From contig JALWQS010000074.1 of assembly GCA_027083015.1 (NCBI GenBank), positions 1-21,938 of the forward strand: a stretch of 21,938 bases of DNA, written 5' to 3'. This DNA is from Candidatus Woesearchaeota archaeon. GTDB lineage: Archaea > Nanobdellota > Nanobdellia > Woesearchaeales > UBA11576. The notes beneath the pieces were generated by a model. It worked only from the letters and a program-made list of their open reading frames with translations. It did not search any database and was not told the origin of the DNA. The position numbers and the translations under genes were made by a program. Below, piece after piece: positions 6,850 to 14,295 of the stretch (position 1 is its first letter; every line of letters starts with the position of its first letter).

Positions 6850-7761
6850 TCATCTCTCAAACTTAACATCCAAAGATGAATAAGCCTCAGGAACATACTT
6901 CAGCAAGGTCTTAACATCAGGAGGAAGACGAGAATCATCATTCTTTATCAGTTCAGCAGCTTCAGCCAAAGAAACATGAAGATAAGAAGCGGTATATACC
7001 ACTGAAGCGATACCATAACTGTAATCAGCAAATTTCATAGTATAACTCTTAGAATCCTTATCAGAAGAGTTTATAATCACAGTATCATCAAGCTTTGACG
7101 TCAAAGAAAAGCACATATCAAAAAAAGCCTGCTTATGACCACGAACCTTTTTCCAAGCTTCTGCAAATTCAGGACCTATGCGAGTAGCTTCCTTATCAAG
7201 AATATCTACCAATCCTTTCTTCGTACCTGACTGAGAATCACTCTTAAGAACCATATAACCTACACCACCATCAACCCTCCCATGACCACTAAAGACAAAA
7301 CCAGTCTTCGTATGATCAGAAGAGTAAGCAGCAAGCTGCTCCAAAGCAATTTCCAGATCCTTCTTATCATGAACATCAGGGCAGATCTCAGCCACTTCAC
7401 AACCCTGCTTCTCATAATAAGCCTTCAAGAGCCTGATATCATGACGAAAATCCTCAGAATGCGTCCCACTACCAAAAACAAGCAATTCCCTGCAAGAATG
7501 ACCCGGAGTAAAGAACTGTCTTTTCTTCTTGCATATACTAACATCAGAGACAGAATACTTATTATCTAAATATAATTCCATAGACTTCTGAGCAGACCAA
7601 TTATCAAGCCGGGAATAACCAATATTAGCACCTACAACACTTGCGAACAACAGAGCACCGACTAACCGAGTCTTTGAATAGTACTTACTCCAAAGCTTCC
7701 CTAACCAAGTTTTCGGGGGTTTTCTCTCTTCAGAGCCAGAATCTTTGCTTCTCCAAGACAT
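6850..7761 (-). CDS. Membrane-anchored caspase-like cysteine peptidase (clan CD fold)
   Basis: 303 residues. After a basic cytosolic start, one transmembrane helix (about 33-49, LVGALLFASVVGANIG) anchors the protein. Residues 90-220 have the order of a clan CD (caspase/legumain/metacaspase) domain: a first strand LLVFGSG (93-99), helix HDIRLLKAYYEKQGCEV, then FVFSGHGRVDGG (155-166) with the candidate catalytic His160, and QAFFDMCFSL (211-220) with candidate Cys217, matching the D-x-C-x-S pattern of metacaspases. The substrate is unknown; by family a peptidase with Arg/Lys or Asp specificity is possible. A TATA-like box (complement of 7786-7793) lies about 27 nt upstream of the ATG, consistent with a leaderless or near-leaderless transcript. 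It is monocistronic and flanked by convergent and tRNA genes. The clan call rests on two short motifs and fold order, so it is probable and not certain. Confidence 0.75.
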   Translation of the reverse strand: MSWRSKDSGSEERKPPKTWLGKLWSKYYSKTRLVGALLFASVVGANIGYSRLDNWSAQKSMELYLDNKYSVSDVSICKKKRQFFTPGHSCRELLVFGSGTHSEDFRHDIRLLKAYYEKQGCEVAEICPDVHDKKDLEIALEQLAAYSSDHTKTGFVFSGHGRVDGGVGYMVLKSDSQSGTKKGLVDILDKEATRIGPEFAEAWKKVRGHKQAFFDMCFSLTSKLDDTVIINSSDKDSKSYTMKFADYSYGIASVVYTASYLHVSLAEAAELIKNDDSRLPPDVKTLLKYVPEAYSSLDVKFER

Positions 7762-7945
7762 CTCTCTAATATTATATAGACAACATCATTTATTAAGGTT
7801 ATTATTTTATTTTTTACCAAAACAAACAAGAAATAATAACTTTTTAACATAAAAAACAACCAATTAATAGAGATAAAACCCCTAAAAAAGCCAATACAGG
7901 CAGAATAGGTACTAAGATAGGAAAAACGCACAACAATCAGAAATA

Positions 7946-8023
7946 ACAAAAACTCGCCACTCGGGTCTATCCCCGACCTAAAGGACGGAGTATTGAACTC
8001 CTTGCAAATCTCTAACGAGATTT
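7946..8023 (-). other. Cluster of three hairpins, possible small RNA or decayed IS200/IS605-type end
   Basis: In 78 nt there are three stem-loops: TCGGG/CCCGA (7961-7976), GGAGT/ACTCC (7987-8001) and AAATCTC/GAGATTT with a TAAC loop (8006-8023). Read on the minus strand they are followed by a T-rich tail (complement of 7946-7952), as expected for a short terminated RNA. The bases CCGTCCTTTAGGTCGG in that orientation recall the right-end hairpins of IS200/IS605 (TnpB) elements. No transposase gene is nearby. A 113-codon minus-strand frame crosses it but looks non-coding. Confidence 0.35.
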
Positions 8024-8026
8024 TCA

Positions 8027-8037
8027 ATAAAAAAAGA
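8027..8037 (-). terminator. T-rich run after tRNA-Gln
   Basis: On the minus strand the 3' end of tRNA-Gln is followed about 20 nt later by a T-rich run (complement of AAAAAAAG near 8029-8036), a usual archaeal terminator. Confidence 0.5.
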
Positions 8038-8053
8038 ATCAAGAATGAATAAA

Positions 8054-8155
8054 TAGTCCCGCGCGGACTTCCGAAGAAAGTGCATTAACTTCCTGTTTCG
8101 AACCGCGGTCGCCAGGGCCAGAACCTGACATGATTGGCCACTACACTACGGGACT
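8054..8155 (-). tRNA. tRNA-Gln(CUG) with a 29-nt intron in the T loop
   Basis: Reading the minus strand from 8155: acceptor AGTCCCG pairs perfectly with CGGGACT (8061-8055), discriminator A at 8054, no encoded CCA. The D arm is GTG...CAT; the anticodon stem TCAGG/CCTGG encloses loop TTCTGGC with anticodon CTG (complement of 8119-8121), decoding CAG. T stem CGCGG/CCGCG is intact, but between T-loop bases TTCGAA (8102-8097) and T (8067) lie 29 extra bases (8096-8068). Removing them gives the consensus T loop TTCGAAT and a 73-nt tRNA. The junction folds as a bulge-helix-bulge: TTCG pairs with CGGA, bulges are AAA and AGT, and the intron has a 7-bp inner stem AGGAAGT/ACTTTCT. Cutting after the second base of each bulge yields exactly this intron, placing it between positions 59 and 60. 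Confidence 0.88.
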
Positions 8156-8181
8156 AGATAAAACACAGAAAAAAACAATTG

Positions 8182-8190
8182 TTTATAAAA
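8182..8190 (-). promoter_or_regulatory. TATA box of tRNA-Gln
   Basis: TTTTATAAA on the minus strand, centred near 8186. A start about 27 nt downstream falls near 8159, four bases before the mature 5' end. Confidence 0.6.
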
Positions 8191-8225
8191 GTTATTCTTA
8201 AGAAAAAACAACAAAAACAGAAAAA

Positions 8226-9182
8226 TCAAGCCTTCTTACGGATCTTAGCGACAAAAAAACCCTCAGTATCATTATCCTGAGGCCAGATACGTAAACAATG
8301 CTTAACATCTGGCGTAAAAACCTCGCCTTCAAACTCAGTAACCGAAGGAGAACGCTTTATATCAAGGCCTATAGGTTCGATCTTCGCATCAGGATTATTA
8401 GACAAAAGAAAATCTATGACCCCCTCATCCTCATGAGGCTCAAGAGTACAGGTAGAATAAACAAGAGTTCCGCCAGGCTTAAGAAGATCAAAACCTGCCT
8501 GTATAAGCTGCTTCTGAGTCTTGGCCATACGCTTACCGATGTTAGGATTCCACATCTCAATAGTCTTCAAAGACTTCCTAATCGTGCCGGTACCGCTACA
8601 AGGAGCATCAACAAGAACACGATCAAAACGATCACCAACCTTCCACCACTTATGCATCTGAGTAGTCAAAGCATTAGATACACCACAACGCTGAAGATTA
8701 ATACCAAGAGCAGCAAGACGCGTACCAAGAACATCATTAGCGACCAAGATACCAGAATTTTCCATATACTGAGCGATCTGAGTAGTCTTAGAACCAGGAG
8801 CCGCACACATATCAAGAACCTTCTCTCCAGGCTTAGGATCAAGAACTAAAGGAGGAATCATAGAAGCTGCTTCCTGAATATAGATATAACCAAGCTGATG
8901 CTCCAACAAATTACCAACATCACGACGCTTATCATCACCTTCGCCCTTATGATCTATCCAAAAACCCTCTTTACACCAAGGGATAGGAGTCAAGACCCAT
9001 TCCTTCTCAAGACGAGCCTTCAGGTCAGAAACAGAAATCTTCAAGGTATTCACACGGACAGATTTCCTAAGGAAAGACAAAGAATACTTCCTGAACTCAG
9101 CCATATCAGTAAGTTTCTCGTAACGCTCAACAAACTTGTCCTTAAACTTCAGGCCCTCAGACTTAGGTATAGGTATCAGCAT
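8226..9182 (-). CDS. RsmB/NOP2/Sun-family RNA (cytosine-5) methyltransferase
   Basis: SAM-dependent enzyme that adds a 5-methyl group to cytosine in rRNA or tRNA. In the 318-residue product the SAM-binding motif is DMCAAPGSKTTQ (124-135), motif IV is DAPCSGTG (192-199, Cys195) and motif VI is VYSTCTLEPHEDE (241-253, catalytic Cys245). An N-terminal domain (residues 15-95, with VRVNTLKIS) is the RNA-binding part. No PUA domain is seen. The frame is open further upstream to 9311, but those 43 codons are Phe-rich low-complexity sequence; ATG 9182 is chosen because a TATA box (complement of 9206-9213) is centred 27 nt before it, giving a leaderless transcript. It lies 125 nt downstream of glmS. 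Family is certain; the target RNA cannot be told (Trm4-like tRNA or rRNA). Confidence 0.92.
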   Translation of the reverse strand: MLIPIPKSEGLKFKDKFVERYEKLTDMAEFRKYSLSFLRKSVRVNTLKISVSDLKARLEKEWVLTPIPWCKEGFWIDHKGEGDDKRRDVGNLLEHQLGYIYIQEAASMIPPLVLDPKPGEKVLDMCAAPGSKTTQIAQYMENSGILVANDVLGTRLAALGINLQRCGVSNALTTQMHKWWKVGDRFDRVLVDAPCSGTGTIRKSLKTIEMWNPNIGKRMAKTQKQLIQAGFDLLKPGGTLVYSTCTLEPHEDEGVIDFLLSNNPDAKIEPIGLDIKRSPSVTEFEGEVFTPDVKHCLRIWPQDNDTEGFFVAKIRKKA

Positions 9183-9205
9183 AAGAGAAAAGGAAAAAAC
9201 AGGAA

Positions 9206-9213
9206 TATTAAAA
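9206..9213 (-). promoter_or_regulatory. BRE/TATA promoter of the m5C methyltransferase gene
   Basis: On the minus strand CCAAACC is followed by TTTTAATA. The box centre is 27 nt upstream of the ATG at 9182, so the mRNA would start at or next to the start codon. Confidence 0.6.
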
Positions 9214-9307
9214 GGTTTGGAAAAGAAGGAGGAGAAAAAGAGAGAGTGAAAGACAAAAAAGAAAAACAGATACAAAAAAAAGAGAACAACAAAAAAGAGA
9301 AAATGCT

Positions 9308-11086
9308 TCATTTGACAGTAACAGACTTAGCAAGATTACGGGGCTTATCAGGATCACAACTCTTCTCTAAAGCAGTATAATAACTCAAAAGCTGGATAGG
9401 GATTATATTAGGGATAGGACTTAAAACACCGGCATCAGGCACCTGAATCCAAAAATCAAAGACAGCATCATTCTCAGGAGCGATACCAATAATGAAAGCA
9501 CCACGCGATCGTATCTCCATAGCATTACTAATCATGTCAGACTTAACATCATCATTAGCGACAAAAGCAACACAAGGAGTGCCGGGTTCAATAAGAGCTA
9601 TAGGACCATGCTTCAACTCACCACCAGCAAACCCCTCAGCATGGATGTAAGGAACTTCCTGCATCTTGATAGACGCTTCAAGAGCGATAGGAAAATTAAC
9701 CGAACGACCTATTATGTACATGGACTCATGACCGGCAAGCTTCTTAGCAAGAGAACGGACCTTATCAGAGATACCATCATCAAGCATTGAAGAGACCTGA
9801 GAAGCGACAGATTCCAACAAGTTAAGACCCTGATCAAGCCTGCCAGCACAAGCAAAAGCAAGCTCGGCAAGAATTGCAATCTGAGCAGTAGTAGCTTTTG
9901 TAGAACAAACAGCCTTTTCAGGACCAGAGTTACACAACAAAGAATAATCAGACATACGCATCATAGACGAACCCACAACATTGACAATAGAAACAAGCTT
10001 AGCACCAGCTTTCTGAGCGACCTCCATAGCCTCCAAAGTATCAGCAGTCTCCCCAGACTGAGAGATCGAAACAAGAAGAGTGTTAGAACCCAAAAAATCA
10101 TGGTAATTAGGAAATTCAGAACCGACGACAAAATCCACACGCTTGCCAGCAATCTTACTAAAAAGGTAAGAACCCACCTGAGCGACCTTGCCCGCAGTAC
10201 CACAACCAATGAAAAAAACATTATCAGAAAGGTTGATCATATCAGAGATACGTTTGATATCCTCCTTAGGTTGATTGATAGCTCGCAGGATAGTATCCTT
10301 CTGCTCCATGATCTCCTTGATCATAAAATGATCATACTCACCAAGTTCAGCACCCTCAACATCCCAAGAGACCCTCTTAGGAGAACGAGTAACAACCTTA
10401 CCACGATTAGTGATCGTAACACCGGGTCTGAGGGACCTGGCCGAACCGACAGAAGCAACATCACCATCCTCAAGAAAGACAACATTGTTGGTGTACTTAA
10501 GAAAAGCAGGAACATCAGAAGCAACAAAAAACTCTTTATCACCCATGCCTAAGACCAAAGGAGAACCTTTTCTAGCAATAAGAAGCTGATCGTCAGAATC
10601 GACAATAGCTACAACAGCAAAACGACCCTTAAGATCCGATATCGCCTTCTCAAAAGCAGTGTTGAAATCATAACCGAAAGCAACATTCTCCTCGATAAGA
10701 TGAGCGATAACCTCAGTGTCGGTCTGACTCTTAAAAATATGACCCTTCGCCACCAAAGAAGACTTAAGCTCCTGATAATTCTCAATGATACCATTGTGAA
10801 CGACAGCGATCCGCCCCTTACAGCAAGTATGAGGATGAGCATTAGCTGCAGTCGCAGAACCATGAGTCGCCCAACGGGTATGACCAATAGCTATATTAGC
10901 GAAAGGGAGAGAAGAAAGATCGTCAAAGTCAGAAATCCTACCGACCTGCTTCTTTATAGAGACAGAAGCGTTTGACCTGACAGCAACCCCCCAAGAATCA
11001 TAACCACGATACTCTAAAGCTTTAAGTCCCTCAACTACAACCTCTGCTCCGTTCCTATCTCCCAAATAACCTATTATACCACACAT
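9308..11086 (-). CDS. glmS: Glutamine--fructose-6-phosphate aminotransferase (isomerizing)
   Basis: Converts fructose-6-phosphate and glutamine to glucosamine-6-phosphate, the first step to UDP-GlcNAc. The product has 592 residues, close to the family norm of about 600. The N terminus MCGIIGYLGD supplies the nucleophilic Cys2 of the class II glutaminase domain, followed by LEYRGYDSWGVAV, GHTRWATHG and HPHTCCKGRIAVVHNGIIENY. Two SIS sugar-isomerase domains follow (for example FIGCGTAGKVAQ, SISQSGETADT, and HAEGFAGGELKHGPIALI). The C terminus DPDKPRNLAKSVTVK is the typical active-site tail. GGTG lies 5 nt upstream of the ATG. It is the third of three UDP-GlcNAc genes, 83 nt after glmU, with the same orientation. 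No glmS-type riboswitch or ribozyme is seen in the short upstream gap. Confidence 0.96.
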   Translation of the reverse strand: MCGIIGYLGDRNGAEVVVEGLKALEYRGYDSWGVAVRSNASVSIKKQVGRISDFDDLSSLPFANIAIGHTRWATHGSATAANAHPHTCCKGRIAVVHNGIIENYQELKSSLVAKGHIFKSQTDTEVIAHLIEENVAFGYDFNTAFEKAISDLKGRFAVVAIVDSDDQLLIARKGSPLVLGMGDKEFFVASDVPAFLKYTNNVVFLEDGDVASVGSARSLRPGVTITNRGKVVTRSPKRVSWDVEGAELGEYDHFMIKEIMEQKDTILRAINQPKEDIKRISDMINLSDNVFFIGCGTAGKVAQVGSYLFSKIAGKRVDFVVGSEFPNYHDFLGSNTLLVSISQSGETADTLEAMEVAQKAGAKLVSIVNVVGSSMMRMSDYSLLCNSGPEKAVCSTKATTAQIAILAELAFACAGRLDQGLNLLESVASQVSSMLDDGISDKVRSLAKKLAGHESMYIIGRSVNFPIALEASIKMQEVPYIHAEGFAGGELKHGPIALIEPGTPCVAFVANDDVKSDMISNAMEIRSRGAFIIGIAPENDAVFDFWIQVPDAGVLSPIPNIIPIQLLSYYTALEKSCDPDKPRNLAKSVTVK

Positions 11087-11169
11087 GATAACACCAACAA
11101 CACAAATTATAACAATAAAAGTATCACCAACATAAATGTAAGATACTAAAGATCATCCGGTAATGAATA

Positions 11170-12456
11170 TCACTTCTTATCAGAAGCTTTTACCGACGAG
11201 TCCTCAATATCCTTCTTTACAATCTCTCCCGGCAAGGTGGTGCAGTAAGGCCAGATCTTCCTACCAGGATAGATAAGAGTGCCGATGCCTGTATGAACAC
11301 GCTCACCAAAAAAAGCACCTAACTTTCTGCGACCAGTATCTACCTTCTGACCCTTAACAACAGTCCAATTAGTACCAGCATCATGGCGGTAATCAGCAGT
11401 GATAGTGCCGCAACCGATATTTGATCCAGGACCTATGACCGAATGAGCAAGATAACTAGAATGCTTAGCAGTAACACCCTCCATAAGCAGAACATCATAA
11501 AGCTCTGCACGAGTATTGACATCATCAAGAATAATCGTGTCCTTCCTGACATAAGCCTGAGGGCCGACCGTACAGTTCTGACCTATGAAAACAGGACCTT
11601 CAATATAGGTGCCTGACTTTATCACAGTTCCCTTACCTATAACAACAATACCTTTAACTACAGCTCCGGGTTCAATAACACCGTCTATGCGAGATTCCGG
11701 AATATCCCTCAAGAACTTAACATTAGCTTCCAAAAGGTTCCAAGGATAAGTTACAGGCATCCAATAATCCTGAACTTTCTGACAAAAGACTTTCTCCTCC
11801 ATTATAAGCTTACCAAGAGCAGAAGTGATCTCATACTCCCCCCGCTCAGTCTTCCCCTCAGCTTTCATAAGATCCAAAATCTTCTTATCCGTGACCCAAC
11901 AAGCAGTATTAGCAAGATTGGACTTAGGGTTCTTAGGTTTTTCCTCAATACCAGTAATATAACCACTGTCATCCACGGTAAATATGCCAAACCTTGAGGG
12001 GTCAGAAACTTCCTGAGCAAGACAAGCATAACGATGCTTAACAAGATTCTTAAAATCTACAGGGGATATAAGATCCTCACCAGTCAGTATCAGGAAGCGA
12101 TCCTTAAGATAAGGTTCGGCACAAAGAACCGCATGACCAGTACCAAGCTGCTCCTTCTGTTCAACATAAGTCAGCTTTATATGCCCATAAGAACTGCCGA
12201 AACGCTCCATGATCTGCTCTTTCTTAAAACCCACAACGATAATAGCCTCATATACCAAGCCTGAAAGAGAATCCAAAAGAGTGCTTAGTATAGTCCCGTC
12301 GAGAACCGGAAGAAGACACTTCGCAGTATTGACAGTGAGAGGACGCGTCCTTGTCGCCTTGCCGGCTGCAAGAATGACTGCCTGAATCCTTTCCTGACCG
12401 CTATTATCAATGTTATCATCAATGTTATCTGAAAGATCTAAAACTTCTGAAACCAT
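11170..12456 (-). CDS. glmU: Bifunctional GlcN-1-P acetyltransferase / GlcNAc-1-P uridylyltransferase (archaeal GlmU-like)
   Basis: Expected to acetylate glucosamine-1-phosphate and transfer UMP to give UDP-GlcNAc. A 20-residue acidic extension precedes the nucleotidyltransferase signature AVILAAGKATRTRPLT (26-41); the usual G-x-G-T-R is G-K-A-T-R here. Further nucleotidyltransferase features are EQLGTGHAV (102-110) and LILTGEDLI (122-130). From about 255 onward the sequence has hexapeptide repeats of a left-handed beta helix (VIEPGAVVKGIVVIGKGTVI). KHSSYLAHSVIGPGSNIGCG (331-350) matches the acetyltransferase active-site stretch of GlmU, with His332 as the candidate catalytic base. Archaeal homologues can act on several sugars, so the substrate is inferred from the neighbours glmM and glmS. 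GGTGAT lies 3 nt before the ATG. It starts 56 nt downstream of glmM. Confidence 0.9.
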   Translation of the reverse strand: MVSEVLDLSDNIDDNIDNSGQERIQAVILAAGKATRTRPLTVNTAKCLLPVLDGTILSTLLDSLSGLVYEAIIVVGFKKEQIMERFGSSYGHIKLTYVEQKEQLGTGHAVLCAEPYLKDRFLILTGEDLISPVDFKNLVKHRYACLAQEVSDPSRFGIFTVDDSGYITGIEEKPKNPKSNLANTACWVTDKKILDLMKAEGKTERGEYEITSALGKLIMEEKVFCQKVQDYWMPVTYPWNLLEANVKFLRDIPESRIDGVIEPGAVVKGIVVIGKGTVIKSGTYIEGPVFIGQNCTVGPQAYVRKDTIILDDVNTRAELYDVLLMEGVTAKHSSYLAHSVIGPGSNIGCGTITADYRHDAGTNWTVVKGQKVDTGRRKLGAFFGERVHTGIGTLIYPGRKIWPYCTTLPGEIVKKDIEDSSVKASDKK

Positions 12457-12512
12457 AATATCACCATAACATATTATAAATTATCAAACTCATACAGGAA
12501 ATCCCCAAATCA

Positions 12513-13874
12513 TCAACCCCCTATAGAGCTCTCGATCTCTCCAGCAATATCCTTCGCCAAGGCGTCAGCCTGTCGCTGATCCTTAGCTTCAACCATGACA
12601 CGACACTTCTTGGAAGTGCCAGAATACCTTACCAAAACTCGCCCATCATCACCAAGAACAGATTCTGCAGAGCGTATCTTCTCCTGAACTTCAGGAAGAG
12701 CGTCAAGAGGAACACGATCCTTGACCTTGACGCTTATCAGAGTCTGAGGAAAAGAGACCATTATCTTAGCAAGTTCTGAGACAGGTTTTCCAGAAGTCTT
12801 CATAAGAGCAAGCACCTGAAGAGCAGAAAGGGTACCATCACCGGTGGTCGAACGCGAAAAGAATATCATATGACCTGACTGCTCACCGCCAAGCATATAA
12901 CCGTTCTTTCGCATCTCCTCAACAACATAGCGATCACCTACCTTTGTCACGATAACGTCTATGCCATGCTTCTTCATAGCTTTATGAAAACCTATATTCG
13001 TCATGACAGTTACAACAACGGCGTTCTTGCTAAGTTTTCCCCGCCGTTTCATATCAACAGCGCACATAGCCATTATATGATCACCATCAACAACCTCGCC
13101 ATTCTCATCTACGACAATAAGACGGTCAGCATCACCATCAAGCGCTATACCTATATCCGCATGATAATTCCTTACCGCTTCGGAAAGCTTTTCAGGATGC
13201 AAAGCTCCACAACCCTTGTTTATGTTAAGACCATCAGGAGAATTAGACATAACAATCACTTCTGCACCCAACTCCTCAAATATAGGGGGAGCTACCTTAT
13301 AAGCAGCACCATTAGCGCAATCAAGGACAATCTTGATACCGGCAAGCGACATGTTCTTGATAGAATTCTTCGTGAACTCAATATAACGACCAGCAGCATC
13401 ATCAATCCTTATCGCGCGGCCGACAGCAAGACCATTTATCCTCGAGGTATCTGGAGGCCTCTCCATTTCGGATTCTATCTCTTCTTCCAACTCATCAGGA
13501 AGCTTAAAACCATCCTTGTCAAAGAACTTGATGCCGTTATCCGAAGCAGGATTATGAGAAGCAGATATCACGATACCAACATCTGCAGCAAAAGATCTTG
13601 TAAGATGAGCGATAGCAGGCGTAGGCATAGGACCGACAAGAAAAACATCCACACCCATCGAACAAAGACCAGAAGTAAGAGCATACTCAAACATGTAACC
13701 AGAAAGACGGGTATCCTTACCGATAACAACCTTTACCTTATCACCATCCTGCTTGCCCAAATGTCTCTTGAAAACAACAGCAGCCGCCTGGCCAAGCCTA
13801 AGTATAAGATCAGCAGTCATAGGATACTGGTTCGCTTCACCACGTATACCATCTGTACCGAAAAGTTTTCTCAT
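12513..13874 (-). CDS. glmM: Phosphoglucosamine mutase (alpha-D-phosphohexomutase family)
   Basis: Interconverts glucosamine-6-phosphate and glucosamine-1-phosphate. The 453-residue protein begins MRKLFGTDGIRGEAN, has the phosphoserine loop VISASHNPASDNGIKFF (Ser106 is the phosphorylated residue), the magnesium loop ALDGDADRLIVVD, the sugar-specificity loop GGEQSGHMIF, and the phosphate-binding loop RYSGTSKKCRVMVEA; the usual Glu-Pro after SGT is Ser-Lys. The start is placed at 13874, not the in-frame ATG at 13889, because GGTGAT (complement of 13879-13884) is a Shine-Dalgarno site 4 nt before it and the family begins at this Met. It is the promoter-proximal gene of glmM-glmU-glmS and faces the long divergent region at 13875-14295. 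Archaeal members may also act on other hexose phosphates; the clustered genes favour glucosamine. Confidence 0.94.
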   Translation of the reverse strand: MRKLFGTDGIRGEANQYPMTADLILRLGQAAAVVFKRHLGKQDGDKVKVVIGKDTRLSGYMFEYALTSGLCSMGVDVFLVGPMPTPAIAHLTRSFAADVGIVISASHNPASDNGIKFFDKDGFKLPDELEEEIESEMERPPDTSRINGLAVGRAIRIDDAAGRYIEFTKNSIKNMSLAGIKIVLDCANGAAYKVAPPIFEELGAEVIVMSNSPDGLNINKGCGALHPEKLSEAVRNYHADIGIALDGDADRLIVVDENGEVVDGDHIMAMCAVDMKRRGKLSKNAVVVTVMTNIGFHKAMKKHGIDVIVTKVGDRYVVEEMRKNGYMLGGEQSGHMIFFSRSTTGDGTLSALQVLALMKTSGKPVSELAKIMVSFPQTLISVKVKDRVPLDALPEVQEKIRSAESVLGDDGRVLVRYSGTSKKCRVMVEAKDQRQADALAKDIAGEIESSIGG

Positions 13875-13913
13875 ACTTATCACCGTCATCCTCTACTGAC
13901 ATATACGTGAATG

Positions 13914-14108
13914 TTATGTGTCCGAAATAGATACCTTTAGTCTGAAACACCTAAAAGAAGGAGTTCCCAACCCTTTTAACAGCATCTGATCTCGCTCCTA
14001 AGCCAACACATTAATCCAGCACATAATTGTCAAATGTCATATAAGTTCAATATAACTTTCATATAAGCAGCACATAAACATCATTTAATCTTATGTGATT
14101 CTTATGTA
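13914..14108. promoter_or_regulatory. Divergent control region with repeated CACATAA/TTATGTG and TCATATAAG motifs
   Basis: The 421 nt between glmM and the next gene hold no credible gene. CACATAA or its complement occurs at 13914-13920, 14020-14026, 14071-14077 and 14091-14097, with a one-base variant TTATGTA at 14102-14108. The 14071/14091 pair is an inverted repeat with a 13-nt spacer. TCATATAAG occurs at 14037-14045 and 14059-14067, exactly 22 nt apart, about two helical turns. GGGATGTCCC at 14160-14169 is a small palindrome. TATA-like boxes for both directions are embedded. The repeats suggest binding sites for a regulator of glmM or of the winged-helix gene. Confidence 0.5.
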
Positions 14109-14222
14109 ATTTACTCCTTATTTAATATCATGATCTTAAATCTGATCATCAATGTAACAGGGATGTCCCAAAAATGAGAATATATAAATGTTATTAAAAA
14201 ATTTTTAATATTGGTGTGGAAA

Positions 14223-14232
14223 TATTTATAAA
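14223..14232 (+). promoter_or_regulatory. TATA box for the winged-helix/S-layer-domain gene
   Basis: TATTTATAAA with purines before it. A start near 14254 would leave a leader of about 40 nt. A further candidate, ATATATAAAT, lies some 40 nt upstream. Confidence 0.45.
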
Positions 14233-14295
14233 GGTCGTTATTTTAGTTGTTTTAAAACCGTAACAGACGCTTGATAGACAATATCCAAAAGAAAA

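Noticed and set aside
7701..8042. 113-codon minus-strand frame
   Set aside because: Overlaps the caspase-like gene start and runs through AT-rich spacer and hairpins; no ribosome site and an improbable composition.
9183..9311. 43-codon Phe-rich N-terminal extension of the m5C methyltransferase
   Set aside because: Low-complexity translation of an A-rich + strand; a TATA box lies within it 27 nt before the internal ATG at 9182.
12966..13910. 314-codon frame on the + strand
   Set aside because: Antisense to glmM, which has all family motifs; no homologous-looking sequence or ribosome site.
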